Below are positions 33,888 through 45,987 of a DNA stretch of 64,000 nucleotides, piece by piece (positions within the stretch are counted from its first letter, which is position 1; every line of letters begins with the position of its first letter). The DNA lies in contig OY754473.1 in assembly GCA_963575645.1 (NCBI GenBank), forward strand, positions 7,192,001-7,256,000, read 5' to 3'. The stretch is from Xanthostigma xanthostigma. Taxonomy: Eukaryota; Arthropoda; Insecta; Raphidioptera; Raphidiidae. Position numbers and translations under genes: made by a program. The notes beneath the pieces are model-generated. The model had not been told where the DNA came from and did not search any database. It saw nothing but the letters and a program-made list of their open reading frames with translations.

Positions 33888-34924
33888 TTAATAATAAAAA
33901 TCGTAGAAACATTTAGGAATCGTCTGTATTGGAACGTTCTCCGACCCTTAGAGCACCCGCCCTTGGTAACAGCATGTTACGGAATGGGCATTATATATTT
34001 TTATACGTATAGAGGCTCTGCCCCGTCCGCGGAGTTTTATGGGACAACACGGCAAACATTTGTTCTCAATTAACACTTCATTGTGTGTTCGAAAAGAGTG
34101 TGAGATATACAAATAATGTATTTTTTTCTTAACATATTTTTGTCGAAAGGATGACTATGTTGAAAAACATTTATTCCAAATGGCATTAAAAAAATGTTTT
34201 GCGAAAACCATAGGCAAGTGAAGAGACATAACATAAAGCAGATTTTGTACAATGTAATGAGGTAACTTTAAGTTACCAATAAATTTTCACATAAATTATT
34301 ATTTAGCTATAAAATACATTATTCTTCTCAAATTACTAACAGTTAAATTAAATATTTAAAATATATTTGACCTGAATTTTTAAAATTCTTTTTTGAACAC
34401 TCTGTACAAAATATGCGGTAACCGTACAGCGCGCGGTGGGTCTTTGTTGTCAGTTTATTACGCGAAAACTTAAAACACACTTGACCTGCGCAATTTTGAC
34501 GCTTTCACGCGAAAAAATGTGACAACATACTTACACTGTGTCCAAGAAATGGTGGAGTTTACAGTTGTTTTGGTCACACCAGAATTTAAAAAACGATCTT
34601 GGTTGTCCTATTAAAGCTACAATTTATTTTACTCTAAAAAGGGACGTTGGAATCTATAGCACCAAAAAATTTGGTCCTGTCGTAATTTTATTACTCCAAT
34701 CCAGATACAGCGTTTACAAATTTTTCTGTAATAATAGAAATAAACGCTCATATCTCCGAAACTCAAAGCGATACGGGGTTGCGGATGGTGGGAATCGATT
34801 CAGCTTAAAATTTTCTATAAGCTCGGTTAGTATAGAACGGTCCAAAAGTCGCTTAGTGTCTTAAAAAGTTGCAGATTTGCAAAACGTATATGAAAACATG
34901 AAAGTTTTGCGATATAATAAATAA
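33888..34924. other. No gene supported
   Basis: AT-rich; a 108-codon frame at 34538 has no recognised domain. Confidence 0.35.
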
Positions 34925-35040
34925 AAAATCGCAGGATTGTGGACAAATATTAGATTTATTAATTGTACGACGTTTCGTCTATAAAATTTAGACTTTTTCA
35001 AGTACAAGTTGAAAATTATTAAAACAATAATTATGAAAAT
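34925..35040 (-). mobile_element. Hammerhead-like / Penelope-like fragment
   Basis: The minus strand reads CTTGAAAAAGTCTA, then a loop, TAGAC, and GAAACGTC: a perfect 5-bp stem followed by GAAAC. The CTGANGA core is not conserved. Similar in layout to 4202 and 51359. Confidence 0.4.
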
Positions 35041-36603
35041 AAACATTAATTACTAACCATAGCAATTAACAAAAGTTAAGGTACATAAGACAAAAACATG
35101 GCAACAAGTAATGTATAAATTTTTTTAAACAATAAAAATAAAAATAAATTAAAATTCGAAAGTTAGTTCAATTTCATAATATATAATAATAATATAATAT
35201 AATAATGGCAAAATATATAATTTTTTTAGATATGCTTAATAGTAACGTGTCTTATAGAAAAAAATACGCTGAATCGAATGGGACCAAGCGCACATTCGTA
35301 TCTCTGTTAGTTTAGACGCTATGACGATTTAAAGTGTAAAAAAATTTTAACAGTTTAAAACGGCCATACCTCCGAAACCAAAAGAGATACAAGGTTGCGG
35401 GTGTTCGGAATCGATTTTTCAATACGTATAGAGAGCGAACTTTTTCTCAAGAATTTTTCAATTTTGAATGAAGGGTACACTCTTCTTACTTTTTTCGTAT
35501 TTAAAAAGAAACCCAGAAAATTTTTAAAAAATAAGTTCGCTTTTTTCGTTTGATAGAAAAAGTCATTCTGAAGCGATTCCGACCTAAAACTCACTTGTCG
35601 CAATTCTGACACCATATTGCACATATCAATACGTCGAGCTCTTTCAAACACCTTGATGGTCGTTATCGGTCCAGCGGGCTAGGAGGAGACAACCGTACAA
35701 AAAAACAGGGGGCCTCTTAATATATAGACAATTTTTTCCTTCTGAAATTCTGGCACGAAAAACTTTTTTAATAAACACAACAAACAACACAAAATCGCGA
35801 CCGATTCGAGTGTTGTTTTTTTTTTCGTTATAAATATTTACACAAACAAATGAATTCTTTGACATGCGACAAAACAAATGACAGTCACAAATCAAACATT
35901 CATTTTGTTTGCACAGTGAGGTAAGGGTGACGCTTCGACATTTCAGCATGAAATTTAAGTGAAATTCGCAGGGCTGGAGAAAATCTAATAAGTATCGCTC
36001 CAGTTATTGGTCGGCTGTCGTCACGAGAGAGAAATCTAGCTTGAGTTAAATAATTCTCGAGAAAAGCCAAGGAAAGAAATGTGTTAGCCATTTCATCTGA
36101 AAAAAAGAGACCCGTAAATGAGTCGAGAGAATGCGGAATTGTTTATTATAGACGCTCAACAATCGAGAGCATTAGCTTAGTTTCAAATCGATTAGACTTT
36201 TCGAACTGAAAAAAAGTTCAGATGCTGAAAAATGTCGAGAACCTTTTTCAGTATACAGTATATACGAAGTTTTTTCAAGAATAAAATAATCGAGAATTCG
36301 TTATATTTTTCGATTGCAAAATCTAGTCATTTCAACTCGAGTGTCTGTTAAATATTCGAATCGAAAAGAAAAATTGACAATTCGCACATCCCTAAATGTA
36401 ATAACGATGGAAAAATCCCACGTTAAGGATTTTTTTTAATATTCCATTGACGATAAGAATAAACTTATAGTTTCTCTATCTTTGCTTGTCTTTAAGGATA
36501 GACAATGACATTATTTCTTATTACTAATCGTTTAAAAACAGAAGTTGTTTTCTAATTTTCAATGAAAATGATCATTTTTAACCTGAAAAATTTCGGCGGA
36601 CTT
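35041..36603. other. No gene supported
   Basis: 1.5 kb without recognised coding. A 63-codon minus frame (35900-36091) looks protein-like in composition but matches nothing known to me. Confidence 0.35.
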
Positions 36604-36949
36604 TATGGGTCCCGCCCGGTTTCACCCGGGTGCAAAAGAACGAATGGGGGGAGAGACATGAGTACGCACGTTCATCTTAGTTTACCGAGATGAATGCTGT
36701 GTCTAAATTTCATGATCATCGGAGTTACCGTTCAAAAGTTTTTGTCGGACGGACAAATTTTGAGTTACATTTTTCATTGATGCTCCGCTCCTATTGGTCG
36801 TAGCGTGATATTATATAGCCTATAGCGTTCCTCGATAAATGGACTATCTAACAAAACAAACAGTTTTCAATTCGAACCAGTAGTTCCTGAGATTAGCGCG
36901 TTCAAACAAACAAACAAACAAACCCTTCAGCTTTATATATTAGTATAGA
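36604..36949 (-). mobile_element. Helitron A, copy A2
   Basis: Minus strand, with 5' ATCTATACTAATATATAAAG at the right end and a CCCGGGTGAAACCGGGCGGGA 3' hairpin at the left. The CTAG end itself has decayed. A 30-bp 5' fragment of the same family lies at 37186-37215. Confidence 0.75.
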
Positions 36950-37279
36950 TACAAAAAATATAAACAGAAAAAAGTGATAAAAACTGAAAATTCGCTCTGG
37001 GAATCTTTAAAAATGTTCAATTACAGACTAAGTTACGATTTTATTTATTTGAATTAATTGAGATAACGTCTGTATAATTCATTAAAAATACAACTCTCAC
37101 AGTATGTGGATTTTGTAATCCGTTACTATATATATAGACACCGGACAACCATACCACATTATATTATGTAAAATATATTATAAACAAACTCGTCAGCTTT
37201 ATATATTAGTATAGATAGATTGTTGGCGATCTTTCGGACAGGAGTCAAGCCTTTGTCGTGAAATTTTTCAGTTAAAAAA

Positions 37280-37648
37280 ACTTTTTAACAAAAAAATTAA
37301 ACCGCCGAAAAACTGAAAAGCAAAAAATAATAAATCTTTTTATTTAACTAAGTTCTTTTTAAGTAGTTGAACGTATGTGACAATCTAGTATATCTAAGTA
37401 ATTTTGAGTCGGCGTCAACAATCCTTCGCCGGAAATCTCTGAGAGTTCACGCGAGTTCTCTAATTTGATTTGGTTATTTCTTTTAGTGATCTTTGTTCAT
37501 TGGTTGTTTGACGCCGACTCAAAATTACTTAGATATACTAGATTGTCACATACGTTCAACTACTTAAAAAGAACTTAGTTAAATAAAAAGATTTATTATT
37601 TTTTGCTTTTCAGTTTTTCGGCGGTTTAATTTTTTTGTTAAAAAGTTT
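37280..37648. mobile_element. Foldback element with identical 139-bp arms
   Basis: The arms 37280-37418 and 37508-37648 are reverse complements with no difference seen by eye. They run from AACTTTTTAACAAAAAAATT through CCGCCGAAAAACTG to GAGTCGGCGTCAA, with an 89-bp spacer. Structure parallels family D, but sequence differs. Confidence 0.85.
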
Positions 37649-37704
37649 TTATTTTATAATTTTTGTGGCTATATAATTTATAATTGTAATACACAACTCA
37701 GCAT

Positions 37705-38285
37705 GAAAATCTGTGAGTGAACAATAAATCACCCCTATTTTCCCACCCTTAGGGTAGGAATTTTTTTTCCAAATTTATATGAGACCAACCTCGAGGTATA
37801 CCCTATCCAATAAAAAAATAATTATCAAAATCGGACTACTCTGTAAAAAGTTATGTGTGGTCATACATTACAATCAGTGAGTAAACAATCAATCATCCCC
37901 TGTTTTCCTACCCTTAGGGTTGGATTTTTTTTTACCAAATTTATATGGGACCAACTTCGGGGTATACCCTTTCAAACAGAAAAATAATTATCAAAATCTG
38001 ACTACTCTGTAAAAAGTTATGTGTGGTCATACATTACAATCAGTGAGTGAACAATCAATCATCCCCTGTTTTCCTACCCTTAGGGCTGGAATTTTTTTAT
38101 CAAATTTATATGGGACCAACTTCGGGGTATACCCTTTCAAACAAAAAAATATTTATCATAATCGGACTACTCTGTAAAAAGTTATGCGTGGTCATACATA
38201 AAAAAAAAAAAAAAATAATAAAAAAAAAAAAATATACGCGTCGACTTGAGAACCTCCTCCGTTTTTGTTTTTCGTCGGTTAAAAA
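37705..38285 (+). repeat. Three ~165-bp tandem units and element end
   Basis: Anchors GTGAGTGAACAATAAATCA (37713), GTGAGTAAACAATCAATCA (~37877) and GTGAGTGAACAATCAATCA (~38042) define the period. Each unit has CCTACCCTTAGGG and GGGACCAACTTCGGGGTATA. The block ends in GAACCTCCTCCGTTTTTG / CGTCGGTTAAAAACC, the complement of an AACCGACG..GGAGGAGGTTC start, so it belongs to a D-related element on the minus strand together with 37280-37648. Confidence 0.8.
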
Positions 38286-39216
38286 CCGAGTTCAAGTGTT
38301 GTTATTTTACTAAACCGATTTTTTGTGTTAATTATTTTAACATTTATGTCGATTAATAAACAATTAATTTCTATTTTTTTACTGTCATAATATTTTGAGC
38401 AATATCGTTGTTGACGTGTGCTGTGTTAAATGAATAACTGACCCAATTTACTTAAAATCACGGAATATATCGATTATAACATTTTATGTACAGCAAGGTG
38501 TCAAAACGGAACGGTGTTGATTTCAATTTCTTAATGAAACCCTTCCACGATCAATATTTATTATTATTTCATATACCCATTGTGTTCATCCAAACCTATA
38601 ATCCAGTGAAATCATTGTCTTGCACTTTGGAATTAAACTTTTTTCTCAAATTTTCTGAAGAAAGTATTCAAACGCGTCGATTTTATTGTTTTTTTAAAAG
38701 GAATATTTTTTAAAAAATTCCATATTTCGATCAAGTTTTGTTTTTGAGATACTTGATCTCAAAATTCAAAGGGGTTATATTTTTGAAAAAAAAATAGTCA
38801 GTGTTCTTTTCCAGAGTTTGAACTATCTCCGTACTAAATTTCATAAAAATCGGTTCAGCTGTTTCACCGTGAAAGCGTGACTTCATACTAGATATATGTT
38901 GTATTTGTAAGGAGTATTGCAATTGAATTTAAACATCCTTACAGTTAAACTGATTTATTTCAACTATTAATAAAATTGTACAAATAAATATAATTCTTAG
39001 AGACGTTACATAATACTAATTATTCTCATTATACAACATCTCTCTTCTCAACAAAATACCAGTATATTACAATCCTCACTACATTCCCATACGGGTTGAA
39101 TTATTAAAAAAAAAATAGAAGCCTATATCGTTCCCCAGAGTACAAACTACCTCCATGTTAAATTTCATCGAAATCAGCTTAGCGGTTTGGCCGTTAAAGC
39201 GTAACAGACAGACAGA
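38286..39216. other. No gene; repeat phrases
   Basis: 38820-38890 and 39145-39212 contain AAATTTCAT..AAATCGGTTCAGC and TTGGCCGTTAAAGCGTAACAG phrases common to dispersed insect retroelement remnants. Confidence 0.4.
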
Positions 39217-39571
39217 GTATTAGTATAATATATAAATTTGAAGAGTTTGTTTGTTTGTTTGGTTGAACGCGCTAATTTCACAAACTACTGGTTTGAATTG
39301 ATTTTTTTTTTTTTGTTAGATAGCCCATTTATCGAGGAAGGCTATAGGCTATATAATATCACGCTACGACCAATAGGAGCGGAGCATCAATGAAAAATGT
39401 AACTCAAAATTTGTTCGTCCGACAAAAACTTTTGAACGGTAACTACGATCATCATGAAATTTGGACACAACATTCATCTCTGTAAACTAAGATGAATGTA
39501 CGTAATCATGTCCCTCCCTTCCCTATTCGTTCTTTTGCACCCGGGTGAAACCGGGCGGGACAGCTCTATTA
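39217..39571 (+). mobile_element. Helitron A, copy A4
   Basis: Starts TATTAGTATAATATATAAAT (diverged 5' end), holds GGTTGAACGCGCTAAT and ATCACGCTACGACCAATAGG, and ends with the hairpin ACCCGGGTGAAACCGGGCGGGA. The terminal CTAG is lost (CTATTAG). Confidence 0.75.
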
Positions 39572-39966
39572 GTATATGGTTTCTATACAAAAGTATGATT
39601 TTTGCACTCACGGTTACCACCTGTATATGAAAAAGATTAATTGGTTTTGGTTATTTCGTTGCCAAACCGAAATCTGCCTGTACAAAACCGGGTCGGAAAA
39701 ATATACTGCTCCTTACTGTATTCATTGTGTGTTTGAAAAGAGAAACATTGTAAAAAGCAATTAAATTGAGTAACACGCGGCATAAAGCACTCAAATACGC
39801 CTTTCTAAAATGCGTCTACCTATTTTATAAGCTGTCAGTTATAACTATTGACTATCAATCAAACACGGCCCGCCAACGGATTTGCGATACGGATCTTAAC
39901 TTGATTAATATTAATTTAGCTAGCTTCGCCCGAATTTGTATAGAATGCCGCCGTTTTTCCGTCGAC

Positions 39967-40454
39967 TTAGGCCTCTTGTTAACGCAAGCGGATAACGGCC
40001 CGATTTCTATGACGGGCGACGGGCCGACGCGCAGTGTTCAATAGGTTAGTGCGGGTGTTTGTTAACGCGGCGGGCATGTGACCGTTTCAACGGATACGCG
40101 CACGTCGCCCCTCGGCGCGACGGCGGTCTGTTCGATGCAGTGAACCACGTCATTTCATAGAAGTCTGTTGACGACGACAGATGTGCGCGCACGTTTTTAC
40201 GTATACCTACCTACCTACCTTGTTCTGCTCATTGTAAATATGGAGTTTAAAATTGATATTGATATGGATTTATTAATTAGCCTTGTTCATAATAGGCCAG
40301 TGTTGGGACAAGACTTTAGGAAATTACAAAAATAAACAAGCAAGACATTAGAACATAAAACTGATATCGATAACAACGGACGCGCTCACGTATATTAGCG
40401 GATCGTGTCGGCCCGTTACCCGTTGACTAAAACGGTCGTTAACAAGAGCCCTAA
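39967..40454. mobile_element. 488-bp MITE with TTAGG ends
   Basis: TTAGGCCTCTTGTTAACG at the left and CGTTAACAAGAGCCCTAA at the right form inverted ends; GATAACGGCCCG / CGGGCCGACGCG elements recur in the right half. This accounts for the local GC-rich sequence, so no host promoter need be invoked. Confidence 0.65.
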
Positions 40455-40484
40455 TGGTGCAAAATCGATTTCCACGAAATGCGC

Positions 40485-40630
40485 TTTTATTTTAACGCCT
40501 GTGTCCATCCTGAAGGTCCATTTTAATTATTGGTGAAATTTTTGTTCAAATCGGATGAGCAGTTTCGGAAATTAACCTCCTACATCTAAACTTACAAACT
40601 TTACATCTTTAGAATATTAGTATAATATAT
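40485..40630 (-). mobile_element. Helitron C unit with 5' end
   Basis: One ~165-bp unit (GTCCATCCTGAAGGTCCATT, AAATCGGATGAGCAGTTTC) finishing in TTTAGAATATTAGTATA, the complement of a TATACTAATATTCTAAA Helitron 5' end. Confidence 0.6.
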
Positions 40631-40706
40631 GTATATATATATTCTAGCTTGGTTTACATTTTTCGCTCACTGCCCATCCCCCATTTGTTTTAGCGTAAAA
40701 ATATAT

Positions 40707-40889
40707 AGACTCGACTGACTGACGGACTGACTCGACTGACTCGGCTGACTCGACTGACTCGACTGACTGACTCGACTGACTGACTCGACTAACTGACTCG
40801 ACTAACTCGGCTGACTCGATTGACTCGACTGACTCGGCTGACTCGACTGACTCGACTGACTTTGCTGACTCGACTGACTCGGGAAAAAT
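40707..40889 (+). repeat. 9-bp minisatellite
   Basis: About 20 units of CTCGACTGA with variants CTCGGCTGA and CTCGACTAA and occasional 4-bp CTGA inserts. Confidence 0.9.
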
Positions 40890-41100
40890 TTGGCTTGTAA
40901 ACAGTGAAATAATTTTTTAAATCGGGTAAGTGGTTTTTACATGATAACGTAACAAACAAACCGACAAACTAATTTTTACCTTTTTATAGATTAGTAGGTA
41001 TAGATCAACTGAAATGCTTGGACATAATAAAATATAATCTAATCTTTTTATTAATTAGTAAACAAACTAGAACCAGTGAACTTACAGACTTGAGTTTTAA

Positions 41101-41485
41101 GGCCCCCATACCTACACCTCGTTCTTTTTTGGCAGTTTTAACCGCACGGGTAAAACTGTACGGGTAACCACGAACAACGACCATATCCACACACTACGCG
41201 TTGTTTCGTTCGGTTTTTCTGAAGTCGTGGCATCATCTGATCTACTTTGATGGATCCTACAACGTTATACAGAGTCGAACAAAACCCGTCCTTTTTAACT
41301 GCGTCGTCACACACACGGGCCGACTTGAACGACACGTTTAAAACGGACGATTTAAATCAAGCAGCAGCAGATATTTTTGAAAGCCGGTAAAAAGGACGGT
41401 TTTTGACCACACACCGACCGTTTTACCCGTACAGTTTTACCCGTGCGGTTAAAACTGCCAAAAAAGAACGAGGTGTATGGGGGCC
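41101..41485. mobile_element. 385-bp MITE with 65-bp TIRs
   Basis: GGCCCCCATACCTACACCTC, GTTCTTTTTTGGCAGTTTTA and ACCGCACGGGTAAAACTGTA at the left return inverted at 41419-41485 almost perfectly. No coding and no unambiguous target duplication. Confidence 0.85.
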
Positions 41486-41892
41486 TTTATAACTTAATCA
41501 CGATAATAAAATTAATGTTTAAACATTTTTTTTTAAATATTCAAATATACAATTAAGATGAGACTTTTTATCTAATTGTAAGCAATACATTAAACCGCAT
41601 TTTTATTTTAATTTGCATTAAGTTTATTTCAACAGACTTGCTCGGAATTTACGACATAAAAAAGTTGTTACATTTTTTTATGTCTCATAAAAATGTAACT
41701 TTTTAGTTAGAGCTGTTTTTTTTTATTCTAAATCGTCTGCAATTTTATAGCTCAATTGTATAAAAAAGACAAGAAAATAAACTTGCTTTCCATCTGTCAG
41801 GAGAATTTACATATAAAAGTAACGTTCTAAAAATCGCTTTCGCAAATCAATAGTAAATAACATTGTTCCTTTTTAGGGTACCCCAAAAGATG
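41486..41892. other. No feature seen
   Basis: AT-rich, no gene or repeat recognised. Confidence 0.4.
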
Positions 41893-42548
41893 ACTCTTTA
41901 TTGGGAGCTGACTCCGTACGTTCCGCTCACTAAAAAGAGTCGCTCAGCGCGAGTCGTTCAAAAGAGCGACACTAGACAGTAGGCACTACACAAGAGACTG
42001 CAGAGGTGTGAATTGTCATCATGCATGCTCAGGAGTCACGTAGCATTGCACAGCACAATACACACAATCAGCTCTGAGCTCATTTTAATATGATTCTGAT
42101 CTTATATTATTCGCATTTCGGATAAACTATATAAAGTATAATAAAAGCTGAACAATAATAACGTTTATTGTTACAATATTATATCTTTGTCAACGACGAC
42201 AATGTGAATGGTTTAAGTCACTGTAAGCTTAGTACTATTACACTTACAGTGTGTCATTCAACATTAAATGACTCAGCAAAAGATAAATCCGTACGTGAAA
42301 AGTTCACTAGTGGTTACGTGGTCTGTGCTGTGTGCGCTCTGTAAATGCGCGAATGCAACAGTACAGAACAATGGCGCTCGGAGTGAGTCATTCACAAAAA
42401 AAAGAGCGACTCGCTGCGCTCCGTGAAAGGAGTCGTTCATTATGAACGACTCGCTCCGCTCCGTGAAAGGAGTCGTTCATTATGAACGACTCGCTCCACT
42501 CCGTGAAAGGAGTCGTTCATTATGAACGACTCGCTCAGGAGCGACAGA
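41893..42548 (-). mobile_element. Family S copy 2 with 40-bp tandem expansion
   Basis: Inverse of 17190-17745. Near its end a 40-bp unit, GACTCGCTCCGCTCCGTGAA then AGGAGTCGTTCATTATGAAC, is repeated three times (42409-42528), lengthening this copy. Confidence 0.75.
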
Positions 42549-43231
42549 TCACTATCGTAATGGACGAACTATTTACAAGTTTGCACGGAACCGTCGATTA
42601 GCTGGTTTTTTATGTAATTTTTATCGTTTTTAAGATGCTTAAACCAAACTGACTATTTTCAGAATTTTTGTCTACAAATAGACAAAAATTTCGTCGTCAC
42701 TAAATTAGTTATGTTAGTGTTTTTCGTTTCATTTGTTTCAACTCCTATCGAGTCGACGAAGCTCTTTGTAAGAAATTTCACTTGAAAATGTAGACAATAG
42801 AATTTAATGGCCGCCACTTATACATAGAATCGACGCCAATTATATTTTAATGTGCCTGAATTTTATAAGCGTATAATTTATTGGATAATTATTTTTATTT
42901 CCAATTGCATTTTCTCGTTTTATTTTCAAAACAAAGAATGCGCGGCCTAAAAGAGGGTATACAGGCGAAGTTAACAATTTGTACGTTAGGAAAGGAATAA
43001 GAACAAAACGGTTTTTGTTTCCAATTAACTTTTATGCAAATATATATGTAAATTATACACAGATGCTAAGAAACACGCATCCCACAGAACGAGATAAATT
43101 ATTAGAAAAGACGAGATACAGAATCCGCGGTATGTAAGGCAGAGGACCGACTTTTACTTTTCCCAGATGTAGAAGGTTCGCGTGTTATTACATTTAAAGG
43201 ACGATTTTCAATCTAATCGATTATTAAAATA
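42549..43231. other. No feature seen
   Basis: AT-rich sequence with no supported gene. Confidence 0.4.
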
Positions 43232-43821
43232 CTAGTCTGATCTGTGCGAATTATTCGCACTAAATCAGTATATAATAATTATCACTTTACAAAATTATTT
43301 TTTAAATATGATTGCAGCTATTCAGTTCGTTTCTAATTTTGCACACTGCTTATAACGTTCTTCTTTTTGTTGTATTACAATATGAAGCTCAGATGACAGA
43401 TCGAAGAAATATTTTACTGAAATTGTCATATAGAGGCGCAAGTAGCAAAAGCGTTGAGCTAAGCCGTCAGATGGCATCATGCAGCATTGCTGTGACGTTG
43501 TTTAGCGTTGCTCGCTGTTTCAAAATTAAAGCCGTCAGATGGCAGTATGCAGTATTGTGTCTGTTGTATTATAATATGAAGGTCAGATGACAGATCGAAG
43601 TGTTGACGTTGTTTCAAAATTAAAGCCGTCAGATGGCAGACGTTGTTCAGCGTTGCTGTATTTTAATTAAAAACAAAAACAATAATAATTTTTTAGTTGT
43701 CGATGTCAGTAGAGCAAGCAATTATCTGTAAAATGATATTAAAATTTATGTGGAGAAATTGTGAGGTTTTTTCTAAAAAGGGAGGCAAACATCTTTAATA
43801 TTAGCATATTAATATATATGA
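43232..43821 (-). mobile_element. Helitron-like element B, copy 4
   Basis: Minus strand; CTAG at 43232-43235, palindrome GTGCGAATTATTCGCAC beside it, 5' TC end at 43821. Near full length (590 bp). Confidence 0.85.
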
Positions 43822-44099
43822 TTGTGTTCAACATTGAAATTTAGTTAAAACTCTCCTTGGAACCCGAGATATTACCGGCCGATTTGTATAAAAGCCGCTG
43901 CATACGAGGCTAGAAGCTCTGCTTGTACTTCTGCCGAATTTTACCAGATTTGTTTCTGAACCAATAGCTTTGAGCAAATTCTATAAGATGTCGCTACTCG
44001 GTACTAAAACAGTTTTTTTTTGTTTGCTTCTGAACTTATAGCTTTGAGATGTTACATGTTAATAAAACAATTTTTTTGAGAAAATACCGTAATTTTGTA

Positions 44100-44240
44100 T
44101 AGAATATTAAAAACAAACTATCCTATAGCGTAAGTTGCACCAAGCAAGACACGTTTACAAAATTTCATTAAAATCAGTTCAGTAGTTTCGGAGATTAGCG
44201 CGGACGAACATCGTGGCACGAGAATTATATATATCGAGTG
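44100..44240 (-). mobile_element. Helitron 5' end fragment (second Lepidoptera-type)
   Basis: The minus strand reads TCGATATATATAATTCTCGTG then CGTCCGCGCTAATCTCCGAA and ACTACTGAACTGATTTTAAT, the typical start of a Helitron group common in moths and butterflies. Only the first ~140 bp remain. Confidence 0.55.
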
Positions 44241-44314
44241 CATAGACAGATCGAAATGGAATGAATTTCGTGCATGGAAAAATTTTACCCGTGCTGTTAA
44301 CTATACATAATATA

Positions 44315-45451
44315 AGGCCGCTGCACACGAGGCTATAAATGCTGCTAGAAACGATGCTAGGAGTTCTGCTAGCCGGTAGGCTGGGTACGAAGCTAGAAAT
44401 GACGTCACTGCGGGCTGGCCTGCTAGCTCACAAGATAGGTTTTAAAATTAGAACAAGCTCTATTTTCCCTGCGTGATTTGCTGCTAGGTATGAGCAAGAA
44501 CCAATCAGGAAGCAGTATCTTGTCACGTGGGCACTTGAACAAACACCCACAAACCAACATGGTGTCGCATTCTGTTCAGAGTCAGACGTTTTGCTCTGTG
44601 TTTATATTCGAACTGTCGCTGCGCGCGCATCAGATCTATCCACAAATCAAGTTTGAAAAATAGTCTCGTGTGAAGCGAGCACGTAAGGAGGTTGATCCGT
44701 TACAGTCCCATTCAAAAGTAAGTCGAATTCTAAATGGGAACTTTTATAGTTTATAAGTCAATGATAGCAATAAATTATTGTCATAAAGGCATAAATAAAT
44801 ATTTTTTTAATATTAATTAATAATTTCAGTATTTTACTTAATGGACTAGCTTTTGAATTTTTTGTACAAAGTTAGGTTAGAAAAAATAAATGTATGTAAA
44901 TATCTGTATTTTACATGTTTTTTGCAGTAAATAATTAGAAAAAGAAATTAAAAGTAATAAAAATTAAAATTAAATCTTTAATTCAGCTAAAATTGTCAAG
45001 AATAAAAGTCCATAATCGAAAAGTGCTAAGGTTTAATAATTTTTTTTATTGATTAAAAGTCTCCTAATTAAATTGGAACAAATATTAAAATATGCGTAAG
45101 ACATCAATGCTTTACATAGTTAGTTTGCGGAACTGCTGACATTTTTTGGTTATTTGCAAAAAATTAAAATGTACCGTTTGCATGCTAGGTTGACATATTT
45201 TCCATAAGACTACATGTAAAAGTTTTTTTTAATTTTTAACTTTATAAATCTCTTAATGATTTTGGATTTTTTACAGAAAATTTTGTCATAAAAAAATCCA
45301 TTAAAAAAACTTTATTTCAGATTTGTTTCATTATCTTCGTAAAACGGCTCAACCTCCTTAACAGCAATCAAAAAAAACAGCGCTAGAAAACTAGTAGCCA
45401 AATCTAGCAAAGAATCTAGCAGCGTTTCTAGCCTCGTGGTGCGGCGGCCTT
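44315..45451. mobile_element. Family Q TIR element, interrupted by J
   Basis: Ends: AGGCCGCTGCACACGAGGCT at the left and AGCCTCGTGGTGCGGCGGCCT at the right, with CTGCTAG motifs repeated just inside both ends. Removing family J (44687-45357) leaves a ~465-bp non-autonomous element. A lone left-end fragment (GCCGCTGCATACGAGGCTAG) is at 43889. Confidence 0.7.
44687..45357 (+). mobile_element. Family J, TTAA-type MITE copy 2
   Basis: Ends GGAGGTTGATCCGTTACAG and AAAACGGCTCAACCTCC. Right flank TTAA, left flank GTAA (one base off). Inserted in element Q. Confidence 0.8.
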
Positions 45452-45589
45452 TAGGTTCGATTTAATTGTGGATATAGAAATAGAATTTATTTATCCAAAG
45501 ACATACAATTATGTATAGGATTTGTCAAAAAAGATAAATAGTGTTTACAACTCATTAACAATAAATACGTCTACCTTATATTTTTTTCG

Positions 45590-45960
45590 TGTGTGCGTAT
45601 CGTGCTTTATTTTATCGCCGCCGGGCAGATCTGGCAGCGACGCCGGTCTACCAGAGTGCCGGCCAAGCGACACGAAACGGCGGCGGGCATTATAGGGTAG
45701 CGCTGTATCTGAAGCAGAGCCCAGCTTCTTTCGTGACTCGTCGGACGTTGCCGCGGGCTTTCGTGATGTTGGCGGTGGAACGCGCGCGATTGATTGGCCT
45801 CGGGACGTTCCCACACTGCCTCCGCGCTATATAGCGCGCGGTCGTCTCCCGTCAACAATTTTCATCGTCGCATATATGATCTGTGTTTTTTTGTTTCGAC
45901 GGGTCCCGACCCCGCGACATTAACTTCGCCACGATTTTTATTATTAAAGAGTTGCTAGCG
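45590..45960 (+). promoter_or_regulatory. CpG-rich promoter-like island
   Basis: A GC-rich stretch holds a CCAAT-type element (GATTGATTGGCC, 45789-45800), a TATA-like GCTATATAGC 30 bp further on (~45827), then CGTCAACA as a possible initiator (~45849). Spacing is plausible for a plus-strand promoter. A foldback element begins at ~45988, so any transcript would run into it. No downstream exon is recognised. Confidence 0.3.
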
Positions 45961-45987
45961 GTCTCCAGACTACAACACCCTCTTCAC

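Noticed and set aside
34538-34864. 108-codon plus-strand frame
   Set aside because: Biased, unrecognised sequence in a repeat-like region; length is within chance expectation for this window.
35900-36091. 63-codon minus-strand frame with protein-like composition
   Set aside because: No domain, splice partner or conservation can be shown from this sequence alone.
39940-40200. GC-rich host promoter
   Set aside because: The segment lies within a 488-bp MITE with TTAGGSCTCTTGTTAACG inverted ends.
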